Assembly: GCA_963978895.1 (NCBI GenBank)
Contig: OZ022239.1
Location: 31,119,906 to 31,183,905, forward strand
Direction of reading: 5' to 3'
Length of the DNA stretch: 64,000 bases
Origin: Erpobdella octoculata
Lineage: Eukaryota > Annelida > Clitellata > Hirudinida > Erpobdellidae
The position numbers were made by a program, and so were the translations under genes. Under the pieces are notes generated by a model that saw only the letters and a list, made by a program, of their open reading frames with translations, was not told the origin of the DNA and made no database searches. This document shows positions 1 to 11,933 of this stretch, piece by piece (within the stretch, counting starts at the first letter, position 1; every line of letters starts with the position of its first letter).

Positions 1-232
1 TTATTTTATTCAGATAAAATGTTTTTCGTTTTTATTTGATTTTTGTTCAATTTTAGTTCATGCTCTAAATATTTTTCTTACTATATCCAATTTCATGCAG
101 TGTATATATATGGAAAAATAGTAATTGTGTAACACAGGAAGATTCTTTATTTTGAGAATCCATTGCCTTACATTCAGACGTTATAACTATTACCCAGGCA
201 GTAGGCGCCGGTAGCCGGGACAATAAACCAAT
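1..232. other. Intergenic, no gene seen
   Basis: AT-rich sequence with only short open frames. I see nothing beyond the flank of the LINE that begins near position 233. Confidence 0.6.
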
Positions 233-2130
233 CAATCAATCAATCAATCATTTATTTATATAGCGCTATTTCCGCAGTGTTCAATAGCGCTCGGTCGTGA
301 ACTTAGTAAACAGATATGTTTTAAGTCCATGACGGAAAACTGTGAGAGAAGTAGAGTTAGTAAGAGAAGAAGGAAGAGAGTTCCAGAGATAGGGACCAGA
401 GTAGGAGAAAGAGCGTTTAGCAAAAGAATGCTTAATAGTGAAGATGCGAGAGTGATTACGAGAAGAAGAACGAAGACCAGACTTAGGAGGGATATGTATT
501 AAATTAGTTAAGTAGAGAGGAGAAAGGCAATTTTTTATTTTGTACATTATTAAACAGATTTTAAAAATCACCCTATATCTGAGAGGAAGCCAATGGAGAA
601 GAACAAGAGATGGAGAGATGTGAGAGGAGTAGGAGGTGCGAGAAACTAAGCGAGCAGCCGAGTTGAAGGCTTTAGAGAGAGGATAGAGGGTAGTGTCAGG
701 AAGACCATAGTATAGAGAATTGCAGTAGTCAATTCGAGACAGGACAAGAGAAGAGACTAGAAGTTGCAGCGAAGGATCATCCAGAAGTGGACGAAGCTGC
801 TTAATACGACGAAGATGAAAGTAGCAGGATTTAGTAACAGAAGTAATTTGGGGGGTTAGCGACAAGTTAGAGTCAAAGAGAAAACCTAAGCTACGAATCA
901 AGGGAGAAGGAGAAATGGAAAGAGAAGATGGTGGTGGCAAAACCAAAGGAAGAAGGTTTAGGGATTTAGAGGACTTGTTGAAATAGATTAGTTCAAACTT
1001 GTCAGGATTAAGTTTAAGACACATAGAAGAACTCCAGGATATAATAGATTGAAGGCAGGCAGCTATTTTGTTAAGAACAGACTCAAGAGAAGAGTTAGAG
1101 AAAGTAGAATAGACATAAGAGTCATCGGCATACATTTGGCTATTGAGAGAGTGAGAAGATATAATATGAGGAAGTTCAGAAGTATAGAGAATAAACAGTA
1201 AAGGACCAAGAATAGACCCTTGAGGGACACCATAGCTTAAAGTTACAGGAGTAGATTTAGAAGATTCAATAGAAACATAGGAATATCTACCAGATAGATA
1301 AGATTTAATCCACCGGAGAGCATCGATAGTTATATTAAAAGATTTATCAAGTACATCCAACAACAGTGAATGATCAACTGTATCAAATGCAGATGAATAA
1401 TCAAGACAAAGAAGAAGGGTAGAGAGGCCAGAGTCAGAAGAAACAATAAGGTCATTATGAAGCTTAAGTAGAGCAGTTTCAGTAGAGTGGCCAGGTCTGA
1501 AGCCAGATTGAGAAGAGGGAAGAAGTGAGAAAGCAGTTAGATAAGCACTTATTTGCTCATACACAACTCTTTCCATAATTTTAGAGATAAAGGATAGGTT
1601 AGAGACAGGCCTATAGCTAGATAGAGAAGAAGGATCAAGAGAGGCATTTTTAATAGTAGGGATAATAAAAGAGGACTTAAGAACAGAGGGAAACACAGAT
1701 GTAGATAAAGAGAGATTAATTAAATCAAGTAAAATTGGATAAAGTACAGAAGAAAGCTCTTTAAAGATAGTAGTAGGAATGAGATCCAAAGAGCAAGTAG
1801 AAGAAGACAGAGTTAATAAGTTTAGTAAGATAGTCAAGTGTAATAGGAGAGAAAAAAGTAAAAGTTTCAGTAGAAAATTTAGAAAAAATAGGGGTTTTAC
1901 TATTGTTAGAAGATCTGATGCTTTCAATTTTCGTGGTAAGAAAATTATGATAGTCATCAGGAGAAAAAGAAGGAGGAGGAGATTTTTTATTAAGGAGTTT
2001 AGAAAGAGAAGACCACCTATTCCTCGAGCTAGAAGCAAGAACAATAGATTTTCTCAAAAAGGAAGAATGCTTAGTAAAGATGAGGTTATGGTATTGTTTG
2101 AGATAGTATTGCCACTCATACCAAGAACCC
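233..2130 (-). mobile_element. L2-like LINE, 3' half (reverse transcriptase), inverted relative to its 5' half
   Basis: The minus strand encodes the reverse transcriptase of a CR1/L2-group non-LTR retrotransposon. Visible motifs are YRPVSNLSFISKIMERV (finger), SSAFDTVDHSLLL (motif A), YGVPQGSILGPLLF (motif B), QMYADDSYVY (catalytic YADD) and the C-terminal SRIDYCNSLYYGLP and LHWLPLRYRV blocks typical of L2. The coherent frame runs from about 1795 down to 281. Upstream of it the reading continues in another frame (2057 to about 1790), so at least one frameshift is present. The 3' end reads AGCGCTATATAAATGATTG followed by an ATTG microsatellite tail at 233-255, as expected for L2-type elements. 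At 2123-2130 the sequence shares 8 bp with the end of the oppositely oriented 5' half. Confidence 0.88.
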
Positions 2131-2502
2131 TTTTTTTTTTTTTTTCAAAAACGAAAGGTTTAGCGCCGTGGTGTCATGGCGTTTCGGCTCGTGAGCGAAG
2201 TTAAATTTGAATTGTTTTATTGTTTCACGTGGAAACTGTGAGTTTTTTTCCTTTTCTTCTCTATTCCCTTTTCTAAACCTTTCTTTCTCTAATAATGTAC
2301 TCTAGGGATTTCTTATTAAGCCTCTCTCAATCTTCTACTCTGCCCACTCGCACTGTTCGCCGTAAGATTTATTATCTTGATATTCTTAACCTAAATTATA
2401 TTAGGAAATTTGAACGTATTGCTAAGTGCAACTCTTATTTCTCTGATCTCTCTATATCAAATCCTCTTCTTAAAATAAACAATCTTAAAACTAATAATAG
2501 TC

Positions 2503-2600
<98 letters not shown>

Positions 2601-3588
2601 CCTAGTTCTAGCCTTAATATAGCCACTCTTAATATTCGTTCTCTAAATAATAAATCACTCTTTATCTCTGAGCTAGCCCTGTCTAACTATCTTGATCTCT
2701 TTCTCCTGACTGAGACCTGGCATGAATCTGCTTCTTCTCCTTCTCTCCTTGCTTCTGTTCCTACTGGCTTCTCTTTTGTTGAGCAGGCTAGGCCTCCTAC
2801 TAATCCTTTTTCTGCTCAACATTCTTCCTATGGTGGCATATGCCTTCTTTTCAAATCTTCCTATTCTGTCTCTCTCAATTCTTCTACTAAATTCTCATCT
2901 TTTGAATGCCTCTCTACTTCTGTTAAAATTAATTCTTTTAAGTTCAATTTAATAGGTATCTATAGGCCTCCTAAGTGCTCTAAACCACAATTTCTGGAGG
3001 ATTTCTACAACCTTTCTGAATCTCTCTTCTCTCTATCTACTCCTTCTTTTATCATTGGGGATTTTAATATTCCTATTAATAAAACTAAGGACTCTTTTGT
3101 TTCTCAATTTCTTGAAATCTTATCTACTTTTAACTTCTTTCAGCATTGTGACTTTCCGACTCATAATCGGGGTAACACATTGGATCTTATTATTTCTCCT
3201 CTTTTCTCTAATATAAGCCATCTTTCACCTGTTAATCTCCACTTTACTGATCACTACTTTATTTCTTTCACCTTACCTCTATCTCAACCTTTAATTAATC
3301 TTACTTCAGTCACTAAAAGGTGTTGGTCTAGATTTGATAATATTCAATTTTCAAATTTATTTCTCACCTCTGGGTTTTCTTCTTCTTCTTTCACTGATGT
3401 TGATTCCTTTATGGACAATCTCAATCTGACGATTTCATCCATACTGGATACTTTGGTTCCTTTTGAGACGTTTAAGTTTCGACTCTTTTCTAAAAAAGCT
3501 CCTTGGTTTGATCGGGATTGTGTTCTCTTAAAGCAATCTGCACGTAAAGCCGAGCGAGCTTATCGTTCTAAATTGTCTAAGGGTTCTT
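2131..3588 (+). mobile_element. L2-like LINE, 5' half (5' UTR and endonuclease domain)
   Basis: An open frame from 2295 to 3590 encodes an apurinic-type endonuclease domain. Its landmarks are ATLNIRSLNNK, LLTETWHE, GIYRPPK, GDFNIPIN, GNTLDLIIS and the catalytic-type FTDHYFISF. After KKAPWFDRDCVLLKQ it stops at a breakpoint rather than running into the reverse transcriptase. A run of about 30 asparagines, encoded by (AAT)n at 2507-2600, sits between the N-terminus and the endonuclease. This is the missing upstream half of the minus-strand element at 233-2130: its last 8 bp (gggttctt, 3581-3588) equal the first bases of that half, and the protein reads across the join. The stretch 2131-2294 is probably its 5' UTR. 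Confidence 0.85.
2507..2600 (+). repeat. (AAT)n microsatellite inside a LINE ORF
   Basis: A nearly pure trinucleotide run, in frame, encoding polyasparagine in the L2-like endonuclease ORF. Confidence 0.97.
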
Positions 3589-3885
3589 AAACGGTAAAAG
3601 TGCTGTTGTCCAGGCGGTTTTGCCAAACCAATTGATCTTTCGATTAATTAATAAAGATGTACATATTTTCTAAAGGGTTAGGGTTTAATTTTAAGTAGAC
3701 ATACGGCGTGAATGCCGATACAGTTGCAATTTTACCTATTGCAACCACGGCGAACCGCCGGAGCAATAGCAGCGACCCATTTAGATTTGTTGGTGCTGGA
3801 ATCGTAAACAAAAAACTCCTGCACGGAACTTTTTTCGCCCAGCAAGCATTTTTGCAAGAGAACTCATAATTATTTTCAATGATAT
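3589..3885. other. Intergenic, no gene seen
   Basis: Unique-looking sequence between the L2-like breakpoint and the RTE-like LINE tail. No coding potential, RNA fold or repeat was recognised. Confidence 0.5.
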
Positions 3886-3971
3886 GGGGCCTGATATGGA
3901 AAAACGTCCAACCCTAGCATAGCGTGGAATAGGGACGTTTCAAAAATAAATGATGATGATGATGATGATGA
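3886..3971 (+). mobile_element. 3' end of an RTE-like LINE with (GAT)n tail
   Basis: The block beginning ggcctgatatggaaaaacg and ending in aaaataaatgatgatgat is nearly identical to the 3' end of the longer LINE fragment at 35135-35221. It is therefore an extremely 5'-truncated copy of the same family, with a trinucleotide tail. Confidence 0.8.
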
Positions 3972-4014
3972 ATGATTACAGCGTTTATGATAACAAGAAA
4001 GATATGGGTGTGCA

Positions 4015-4023
4015 TTTCAAAAG
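4015..4023 (+). repeat. Left 9-bp target-site duplication
   Basis: tttcaaaag directly precedes the foldback element and is repeated exactly at 5648-5656. Confidence 0.85.
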
Positions 4024-4350
4024 GGTTCCACGACAAAACGTTCACAGACAAAATGTTCAACGACAAAATGTTCCCGACAAAACGTTCACGACACAACGTT
4101 CACGACAAAATGTTCACGACAAAATGATCACCGACAAAACGTTCACAGACAAAATGTTCAACGACAAAATGTTCAACGACAAAATGTTCACGACAAAACG
4201 TTCACGACAAAACGTTCACGAAAAATGTTCACGCACAAAATGTTCACAGACAAAATGTTCACAGACAAAATGCTCACAGACAAAATGTTCAACGACAAAA
4301 CGTTCACGACAAAACGTTCACGACACAACGTTCACGACAAAATGTTCACA
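4024..4350 (+). repeat. Left arrayed terminal inverted repeat
   Basis: About 23 tandem 13-15-bp units. Spacer variants such as cacga, caaca, cccga and cacaga occur in a fixed order that is mirrored at 5322-5647. Confidence 0.9.
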
Positions 4351-5321
4351 CTGAAAAATAAAAATTTTGTTTTATTATGTCAAGATCGCTTGCAAACTAA
4401 TTATTAAGTCATTTTTTGTGATGTGTCTATTCACCATTTTATTTACCTAAGCAAAGTATATGTGCATGACAGCATGAAACTAATATACGTATTGGCAACA
4501 TCAAATGATCTTCAATTAATAAATAATTGTATGGAGTTATAGCTATTTGGCTTTTTTCTTTTTCATCCATATTTTGATCCTTTTTATCATCGTTCCATTT
4601 ATTAACTAGTTAATGCCGGTTAATTTGCTTTTGGATACCCTAACTTTTTAGTTTTTAATTGCTAGAGACTGGAGATGTATTTTCAATTCTAGTTGAAAAA
4701 CGCAAGTAGCTGCATGCTGCTTTACCCAAGTCACCGTTACGTTAATTAGCTAATTAAAGGAGGCTATATTGCTCTTGGAAGCCGATAACTTCTTAATCGC
4801 TAGGCTACAACGATCAAGGCTTCTTTCTGTCGTTCCCTTAATTAAAATTGAAACATCAAATGAATCTCAATTAATAACTAATTGCATTTCTTTTTCTATT
4901 TAATAAGAGTTAATAAAGATTTCATATTTTGACCCTTTTATCATCGTTCCATTTATTAACTAGTTAATGCGGGTTGGTTAATTTTCTCTTGGATATCCTT
5001 AACTTTTTAATCTTTAGAATACAGCCATCAAACCTTATTTACGTCGTTTGCTTAATTGAAATTGAAAATTCAAACGATCTCAAATTAGTAACCAATTGTA
5101 TTTTCATATTATAGCTATCTCATTTCATCTGTTTTTTTTCTTTCTTGCTGAAACAGTTTACAGTCCTCCGATCCATACTAATCTGGTTGCCGTTTGAGTT
5201 AGGGGTATCAAAGAGGAAATTAACATTGCATTTACTATTGTTAAGGTTTTATTTGCACTCATTTTGTGAAACACAAAATATTTTATCATTTAAAACTAAA
5301 CTAAATTTAAAAGTTGCAATC

Positions 5322-5647
5322 GTGAACATTTTGTCGTGAACGTTTTGTCGTGAACGTTTTGTCGTGAACATTTTGTCGTTGAACATTTTGTCTGTGAACA
5401 TTTTGTCTGTGAACATTTTGTCTGTGAACATTTTGTCGTGAACATTTTGTCGTGAACGTTGTGTCGTGAACGTTTTGTCGTGAACATTTTGTCGTTGAAC
5501 ATTTTGTCTGTGAACATTTTGTCTGTGAACATTTTGTCTGTGAACATTTTGTCGTGAACATTTTGTCGTGAACGTTGTGTCGTGAACGTTTTGTCGGGAA
5601 CATTTTGTCGTTGAACATTTTGTCTGTGAACGTTTTGTCGTGACACC
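5322..5647 (-). repeat. Right arrayed terminal inverted repeat
   Basis: Reverse complement of the left array. It also shows a higher-order period of about eight units (roughly 112 bp) that is repeated twice. Confidence 0.9.
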
Positions 5648-5656
5648 TTTCAAAAG
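5648..5656 (+). repeat. Right 9-bp target-site duplication
   Basis: tttcaaaag, an exact match to 4015-4023. Confidence 0.85.
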
Positions 5657-6759
5657 TTACACAACCATAGAATATTGGTTATCTATGCCAATATCTGTGT
5701 ACACAACTTTCAATACTTTTCGTTTAAAAATTAAATTTTTATTTTTATTTTATTCAGTTTGCATTATTTAAATTTTATTATTATTTTATTATTGTTCAGA
5801 AAATAATTTTCGTTATTATTATTATTCAGTTTGTACTATTTAAATATAGTTTTTATTCTATTTACGTTTTCAAATAATTATAGTTCTTTTTTCGTTATTA
5901 TTAACAAATACAATAAAAAAATTCGTTTTTATTCAGTTTTCGTTAACAAAAATATCACTGCGTGCAGTACGCTACTGTGGGTGCGTATTCTCTTTTGCAA
6001 GCGAGCGAAGCCGCGACGGGAATGCTAGTTGCGAATACTTTTTTAACGAACTTTTTAACAAAAGCGTTAAATGGATGAGTGACTAAAAATAATTTCGCTA
6101 ATTATATTTTCTCAATTTTAATTTTCGTGCAGTTTATTAGTTTGTCTAATCAGTTTTATTAATAACTAGAGGTAGCGGCACTGAATGGAACTATTTCTTG
6201 TAAAATCTAGTTAATGTCATGTTACAGTATTTGTTTAAAAATTAAGCGTATACCACATTTGATTAAGGAGATGCAGTAGTGTAGCTAAGGTTTTTGGCAC
6301 CCGAGGCAAAATCTAATGACTGCGGACCTACAATGTCCCAGTTGTCTTTATTAAAGACAGGTTTTTTGGAAGCAAAGTCTCGAAGACTTTTTAATTAATA
6401 ACTTTGTTTTTAAAAAAAACCCGATGAGAGTGAGTCAGAACCACTTTTCAAAAAAATTTTTCAAAACCTTTTGTTTTATTTTTCTTCCAAAAAAACCTGA
6501 TGGCCGGGAGTGAAGAGTCGGTAACGGACGTGTCAACTAAACTTTGTCGATTTAGCGCAAGCTTAACCTGTTCATTCCCATTTTTCCCGTTAATTTTTTT
6601 TGAGACATATTTTTAGCCTGCAACTCGCGCTACGCTACGAGAGTTTTTGCTCATAAATATTTTATATTAAAATAAATAGATTGTTTTGAAAATTACTTGG
6701 GCCTTCTTCAATCTTGTCCTAAATAAAATTAGCTTAAGTTTATTAAAAACTATTTATAA
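5657..6759. other. Intergenic, possible eroded MITE
   Basis: AT-rich. The text near 6275 (gcagtagtgtagctaagg) resembles a worn hAT-type terminus, but I could not find a matching right end or a target duplication. No coding region was found. Confidence 0.4.
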
Positions 6760-8855
6760 TCTTATATATAAAAATGAAATGTTTGTTTGTTTGTTCGGAC
6801 ATAAAATGTAAACGGCCGAACAGATTTAATTGAAATTTGGCACACTTATGTATCTTATTCAAGCGGTGGTTCCTGTAAAATTTTAAATAAATTGGTTCTT
6901 CCGTTGATGTTTTATGGACAAAAAACGTTTTGGTCAGCGGTAGTAAGTTGGAGTAAATTTATTTTTCTACAAAATAAAAATAAATTAATTTATAGTTAAA
7001 TTATACAAAATATTTTTAATTTTTTTTCTTAAGTTTTAAAGGTTTTAAATATAGATATTAAATTAAATAAATATGTGTGTTGTTTAGTGCCGCCCATAGA
7101 TATCTATGGTGCCGCCGGATACCTTTGTTTTGATTTCATAGAGCTCATTGAGGCTCATTCTCTTCCGAACCTCCGATACGACAGCTCTGCTATCGGTAAA
7201 CTTTATATTTGATTTTAGCAACTTATTTTTTAAATCTAGATAACTTTGGATTTCAGGACTAATCAATAAATTGCAGGGGGAATTTCTTCTATTTAGAGAT
7301 ATTTTGTGCTTCACAAAAAGAGTTCCAGACTTAACAAATTAAAATTAAATCAAATTAGAAATTCATTGTTCATATCTCCCATTCAAAAGTAAGTGGCAAA
7401 GCTTTGGTAATTTGTTTTTAGTTTTTAAAATCATGATTTACTGTGTATCTTTCAATTTGTTTCGTTTGTTGCATTGCACGTGTTTAATTATGTTATATTA
7501 TTATTAATTTCTATAAGATTATCATTATGCTCTAACATTTTGTGTTTTACAAAAAGGAGTTGCAGATTGGAAAAATAAATTTAAATTCATTGTTCATATT
7601 TATCGTTAAGGCTTCTGACTTCAATTGTTCCTTATCTAATATTGTTGAGCGACGAGCTTGCTATCAGCCTATCGGTAAATGAGAATTTTTTTTGGGCAGG
7701 TAAGTTTTTTTTTATGTGATGGCATTACAACCATTATTATTCACGAGTAGTTATGACTATAAGATTATGAATTAATTTATCAGTCTTATTTTATTTTTTA
7801 CTTTTCAGAGGAAATTAGAAAATTACATTTTAAAGAAAATCTTACATGCAACACCAATTTATTGATATATGAGGTCCATGAAATTTGAAAGAAATGAAAG
7901 CAAGTGCAGTATTTTTGTGTTTCAACAAAATCATGAACAAAGTTCTCAAGCCAGCCTATCAATCTGCTGCTGTTTTGTTCAATTTATAATTGCATCATTT
8001 GCTAAATAAAAGTGGTACTCTTCGATTGTTCCAAATTGATGATCTCAGAAAACTCTCGGAAAATTCATTAAGTTAATGCTTTGAAGGTTTTTAATATTAT
8101 TATTACTTCATGTTTTATTTCAATCTGTGTTTTATATCAAATTTTTCAAAGCCACGGGTCAACATTTATTAACATGCCACATGTAGCGTTATATGCTTTC
8201 TGTAGACATGACACTTAAAAACTAAGAACAACTCAAAAACTAAGACTAGCGATTTTTCGAAAAGCAGCTGTTGAACAGTGTGTGATAAATCTATTGTAAG
8301 CATTTATAATCTTACAAGTATTTAAAATAAATATAACCTGTTGAGATATATGAGCGGATTTTAACATTATTGCAGCCGTTGACTAATCAATTCTTTTTTT
8401 TTCAGCTTCAGTCAATCATAATAAGCCTTTGCAGAAGATCACACTTGCAGAGTGGAACCAATACATTAAAGAACACTAATTAAAATTGAGGAAGTTCAGA
8501 CGTAACTAAACGAGCAAACCAAACAACAAAGTGTTAACGAGAGAACAGATCAATTTTGATGACTGTGCACAGCATTCCGCTACAGCCCATCTAAGCCACA
8601 TTGGGAAGGCTCTAAAATTTAATGCAGGAACAGAAGAGCGAAAAGAAGAGCAAGCTGGAGCGGTAAAGCGTAAAAGCAACCGGGATCGGGAAAAGTAAAA
8701 GAGACCGAGGCCGAAAAGCGACCGTGAGCAGAAATGCGACCAGGAGTGAGAAAGCGACATGGAACGGGAAAGCAAGCGGTTAAGGAAACGGGAGCCAGAG
8801 AGAAAACGATAAAAAGCCTTTAAAATCCCCGGGCAACGCCGGGTAACCCAGCTAG
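6760..8855 (+). mobile_element. Non-autonomous Helitron
   Basis: The left end starts TCTTATATATAAAAATG and continues with the TTTGTTTGTTTGTTCGG and acggccgaacagatt text common at animal Helitron 5' ends. The right end has the GC hairpin ccccgggcaacgccgggt (about 8828-8844), then a short spacer and terminal CTAG at 8852-8855. Flanking bases are A on the left and T on the right, as expected for AT-targeted Helitron insertion without duplication. No Rep-helicase gene is present. Near the right end (8640-8800) is a purine-rich block of gcgaccgggagc-like repeats that once encoded an R/E/S-rich stretch; similar blocks recur at 52975-53175 and 54775-54860. Confidence 0.8.
7084..7314 (-). CDS. Hypothetical 76-residue frame inside the Helitron
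   Basis: The encoded peptide has protein-like composition and ends in SGGTIDIYGRH, but I recognise no family. It lies antisense within the Helitron, so it could be a captured host exon or chance. Its surroundings are partly repeated: cttcacaaaaagagttcc-like text recurs about 240 bp downstream near 7547. The start codon is not supported by any other signal. Confidence 0.2.
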   Translation of the reverse strand: MKHKISLNRRNSPCNLLISPEIQSYLDLKNKLLKSNIKFTDSRAVVSEVRKRMSLNELYEIKTKVSGGTIDIYGRH

Positions 8856-8891
8856 TTGCTAATAAAAAACAATATGAAGTAATTGTAAATA

Positions 8892-9265
8892 TCAATAATC
8901 TTTATAGGATCTGATTTTTTCTAAAATATCTTCTGTCCAATTTCGAATGTCATTTCCTCCTTTCAATTTTTTATGTCTATCATAAAATATTTGTACAAAG
9001 TCTTGATTTGGCAAATTTGTTTTGACGAATTCTAAAATATCATTAACCTCTGGAATGACTTGACTTTTTAACTTGTAATATTCTTCATAGGCTTCTATCA
9101 GATGAACAGCCAGTATTTCTTTAAATTTTAGTTTTTTGCTAAAATTGCTATCTAGTGACAAGAGTAATGAGATATAGCCTATATCTGGTAATAATAAAGC
9201 TTTCCAAAAAATACACTTTCCATTATTCTTTACTATCTCTTGAATCCAGAAATAGTTCGATCTTT
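8892..9265 (-). pseudogene. Open frame of about 125 codons, unknown, possibly an exon or gene fragment
   Basis: The minus-strand frame is open from about 9265 to a stop at 8892, extending upstream of the first ATG (9161). The product is mixed hydrophobic and charged, with stretches such as GKCIFWKALLLPDIGYISLL and IRNWTEDILEKIRSYKDY that look like folded protein rather than repeat translation. I recognise no family. It sits just outside the Helitron end at 8855. It could be an exon of an unidentified minus-strand gene, a fragment of one, or chance. Confidence 0.3.
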
Positions 9266-11854
9266 AATTCAACATAGCTCTATACACACTTTTGTACTTA
9301 TTAATACACTAGCAGTGCCCGTAGCGGCTTCGCTCGCATGAAATTAGAGAGTTTGAACCGTGCATCCATAGTAGAGATCAATTTTTTAGGTCTCGGCTCG
9401 GCCCGTCGACAACTTAGCCCAGCCCGTTTTAAAAACCCAAACTCCTGGCCCGGCACAGCCCGTCTGAATTAGGCCCGGTCCATTCTTACAGGCCTAGAAG
9501 TTCTATAAACTTGATGAAAAACTTCGGCCCGTCCCACCTTGACTTCAGGTCTGGCCCGGCCCAACTGAAGACCCTAAAATCACTAAAATATCTATATACT
9601 TGGTGAAAAACCTCGGCCCGTCCCACTTTGATTTAAGGTTTAGCCTGTCCCGCGTGAAGACTCTAAAATAACGGCTTGGCTCGGCCGGTGATAAACTGGA
9701 CTTAACTACTTCTAACCGGCACAAAACTTCAAAATACTAATTTTTACATTTGTAGCACTTACAGTTTTTGAGTAGCAGTTATTTTGAAATCAAATAACCC
9801 TTATTTCCACCCCACATTTGAGGTCCTGGAAACCAAATTTTTAGAAAATGTTAAAACACATATCATTATTTTTTGAGTAAATACTAAATACTAATTTTGA
9901 AATCTGTAGCATTCACAGTTTTTGATTAGCAGTTACTTTGAAAACCAAAGAAACCTTTTTCCCACCCCACATTTGAGGTCCTGAAAACCAAAATTTCAAA
10001 AAATGGTGAAACACGTATATCATTATTTTTAGAGTAGAAACTAAATACTAATTTTTGCCTTTTGTAGCATTCACAATTTTTGAGTAGCAGCAACTTTAAA
10101 AACCAAATAACCCAATTTTCCAACCCACATTTGAGGTCCGGGAAACCGAATTTTCAAAAAATGGTGAAACACGTATCTTTTTATTTTTCAAGAAGAATCC
10201 ACATACCAAATTTCAAAATCTCTTCATTTTTGGTTTTCGAGATATACATTGTTTTAGAAAAAAGTTTGTTTTCCAGTTTCTTCCCCTAAGGAGCAAAATT
10301 TTCAAATATCCTTTCTTAGTGGATGCTTACGCAATAAAAGTAATATAAATTCCAAATTTCACGTTTCTAGGATGAGGCGTTTGAGCTCGGCGTTGATTAT
10401 CAGTCAGTCAGTCAGTCAGTCAGTTAGTCAGGACATGTTCTTTTATATATATATAGACTAGCAGTGGCCGTAGCGGCTTCGCTCGCATGAAATTAGAGAA
10501 TTTGATCCGTGCATCCATAGGTGTCGGCTCGGCCCGTCGACAAATTGGCCCAGCCCGTTTCAAAACCAAAATTCCTGGCCCGGCACGGCCCGTTTTTACA
10601 GGCATGAAATTCTATATACTTGATGAAAAACTTCGGCCCGTCCCACCTTGACTTCAGGTTTGGCCCGGCCCGTCTGAAGATCCTAAAATCATTAAAATGT
10701 CTATATGCTTAGTGAAAAACCTCGGCCCGTACCACCTTGATTTAAGGTTTAGCCTGGCCCATAAAAAGACCCTAAAATAACGGCTTGGCCCAACCGGTGA
10801 TAAACTGAACTCAGCTAATTTTAACCGGCACAAAACCTCAAAATACTAAGTTTTACATCTGTAATGCTTGCAGTTGTTAGTAGCAGTTATTTTAAAATCA
10901 AATAACCCTTATTTTGACCCCACATTTGAAGTCATGGAAACCAAAGTTTTAAAAAATGGTGAAACACGTATATCTTTTTTTTTGAGTAGATACTAAGTAT
11001 TAATTTTTACATCTGTAGCAATTACAGTTGTTGAGTAGCAGTTACTTTAAAAACCAAATATCCCTATTTTCCACCCCACATTTGAAGTCCTGGAAACCAA
11101 ATTTTCAAAAAATGGTGAAACACGTATATCATTATTTTTAGAGTAGAAACTAAATACTAATTTTTACTTTTGTAGCATTCACAGTTTTTGAGTAGCAGCT
11201 ACTTTAAAAACTAAGTAATCCAATTGTCCACCCCACATTTAAGGTCCTGGAAACCAAATTTGTAAAAAATGGTAAAACACGTATATCTTTATTTTTAGAA
11301 TAGAAACTAAATACTAATTTTTACATCTGTGGTATTTACAGTTTTTGAGTAGCAGTTACTTTAAAAAACAAATAACCCTATTTTCCACCCCACATTTGAA
11401 GTCCTGGAAACGAAATTTTCAAAAAATGCTAAAACACGTATTTCATTATTTTTAGAGTAGAAACTAAATACTAATTTTTACTCCTGTAGCATTCACAGTT
11501 TTTGAGTAGCAGCTACTTTAAAAACCAAATAACCCAATTTTCCAACCCACATTTGAGGTCCGGGAAACCGAATTATCAAAAAATGGTGAAACACATATCT
11601 TTTTATTTTTCAAGAAGAATCCATATACCAAATTTCAAAATCTCCTCATTTTTGGTTTGCGAGATATACATTGTTTTAGAAAAATGTTTGTTTTCCAGTT
11701 TCTTCCCCTCAGGAGCAAATTTTCAAAAATCCTTTCTTAGTGGATGCTTACGCAATAAAAGTAATATAAGTTCCAAATTTCACGTTCCTAGGATGATGCG
11801 GTTGAGCTCGGCGTTGATTATCAGTCAGTAAGTCAGTCAGGACACATGTTCTTT

Positions 11855-11855
<1 letters not shown>

Positions 11856-11932
<77 letters not shown>
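11856..11932. repeat. (TA)n microsatellite
   Basis: Pure dinucleotide run of about 75 bp at the right end of the second unit of the tandem repeat. Confidence 0.97.

Positions 11933-11933
<1 letters not shown>

Larger units (their letters stand above)
4024..5647. mobile_element. Non-autonomous foldback DNA transposon, Mutator-like, with arrayed terminal inverted repeats
   Basis: The element is 1,624 bp and lies between exact 9-bp direct repeats. Its ends read GGTTCCACGACAAAACG and, on the other strand, GGTGTCACGACAAAACG. Each terminus (about 4024-4350 and 5322-5647) is an array of a roughly 14-bp unit of the type CGACAAAAYGTTCA. The order of unit variants counted inward from each end is the same in both termini, so the arrays are true inverted repeats, not independent microsatellites. 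The interior (4351-5321) is non-coding and contains degenerate direct repeats about 355 bp apart. A 9-bp duplication with long termini fits the MULE/Mutator superfamily (Phantom-like groups in animals); that assignment is inference because no transposase is present. Confidence 0.82.

Noticed and set aside
1779..2204. 141-codon basic protein on the plus strand
   Set aside because: It is antisense to the reverse transcriptase linker of the L2-like LINE; its R/K richness reflects the complement of serine-rich coding.
4024..4350. CRISPR-like array of short repeats
   Set aside because: Units are contiguous 13-15-bp repeats without spacers, mirrored in inverted order at 5322-5647, in animal DNA.
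8506..8895. 129-codon serine/arginine frame on the minus strand
   Set aside because: Antisense shadow of the R/E-rich block at the Helitron 3' end.
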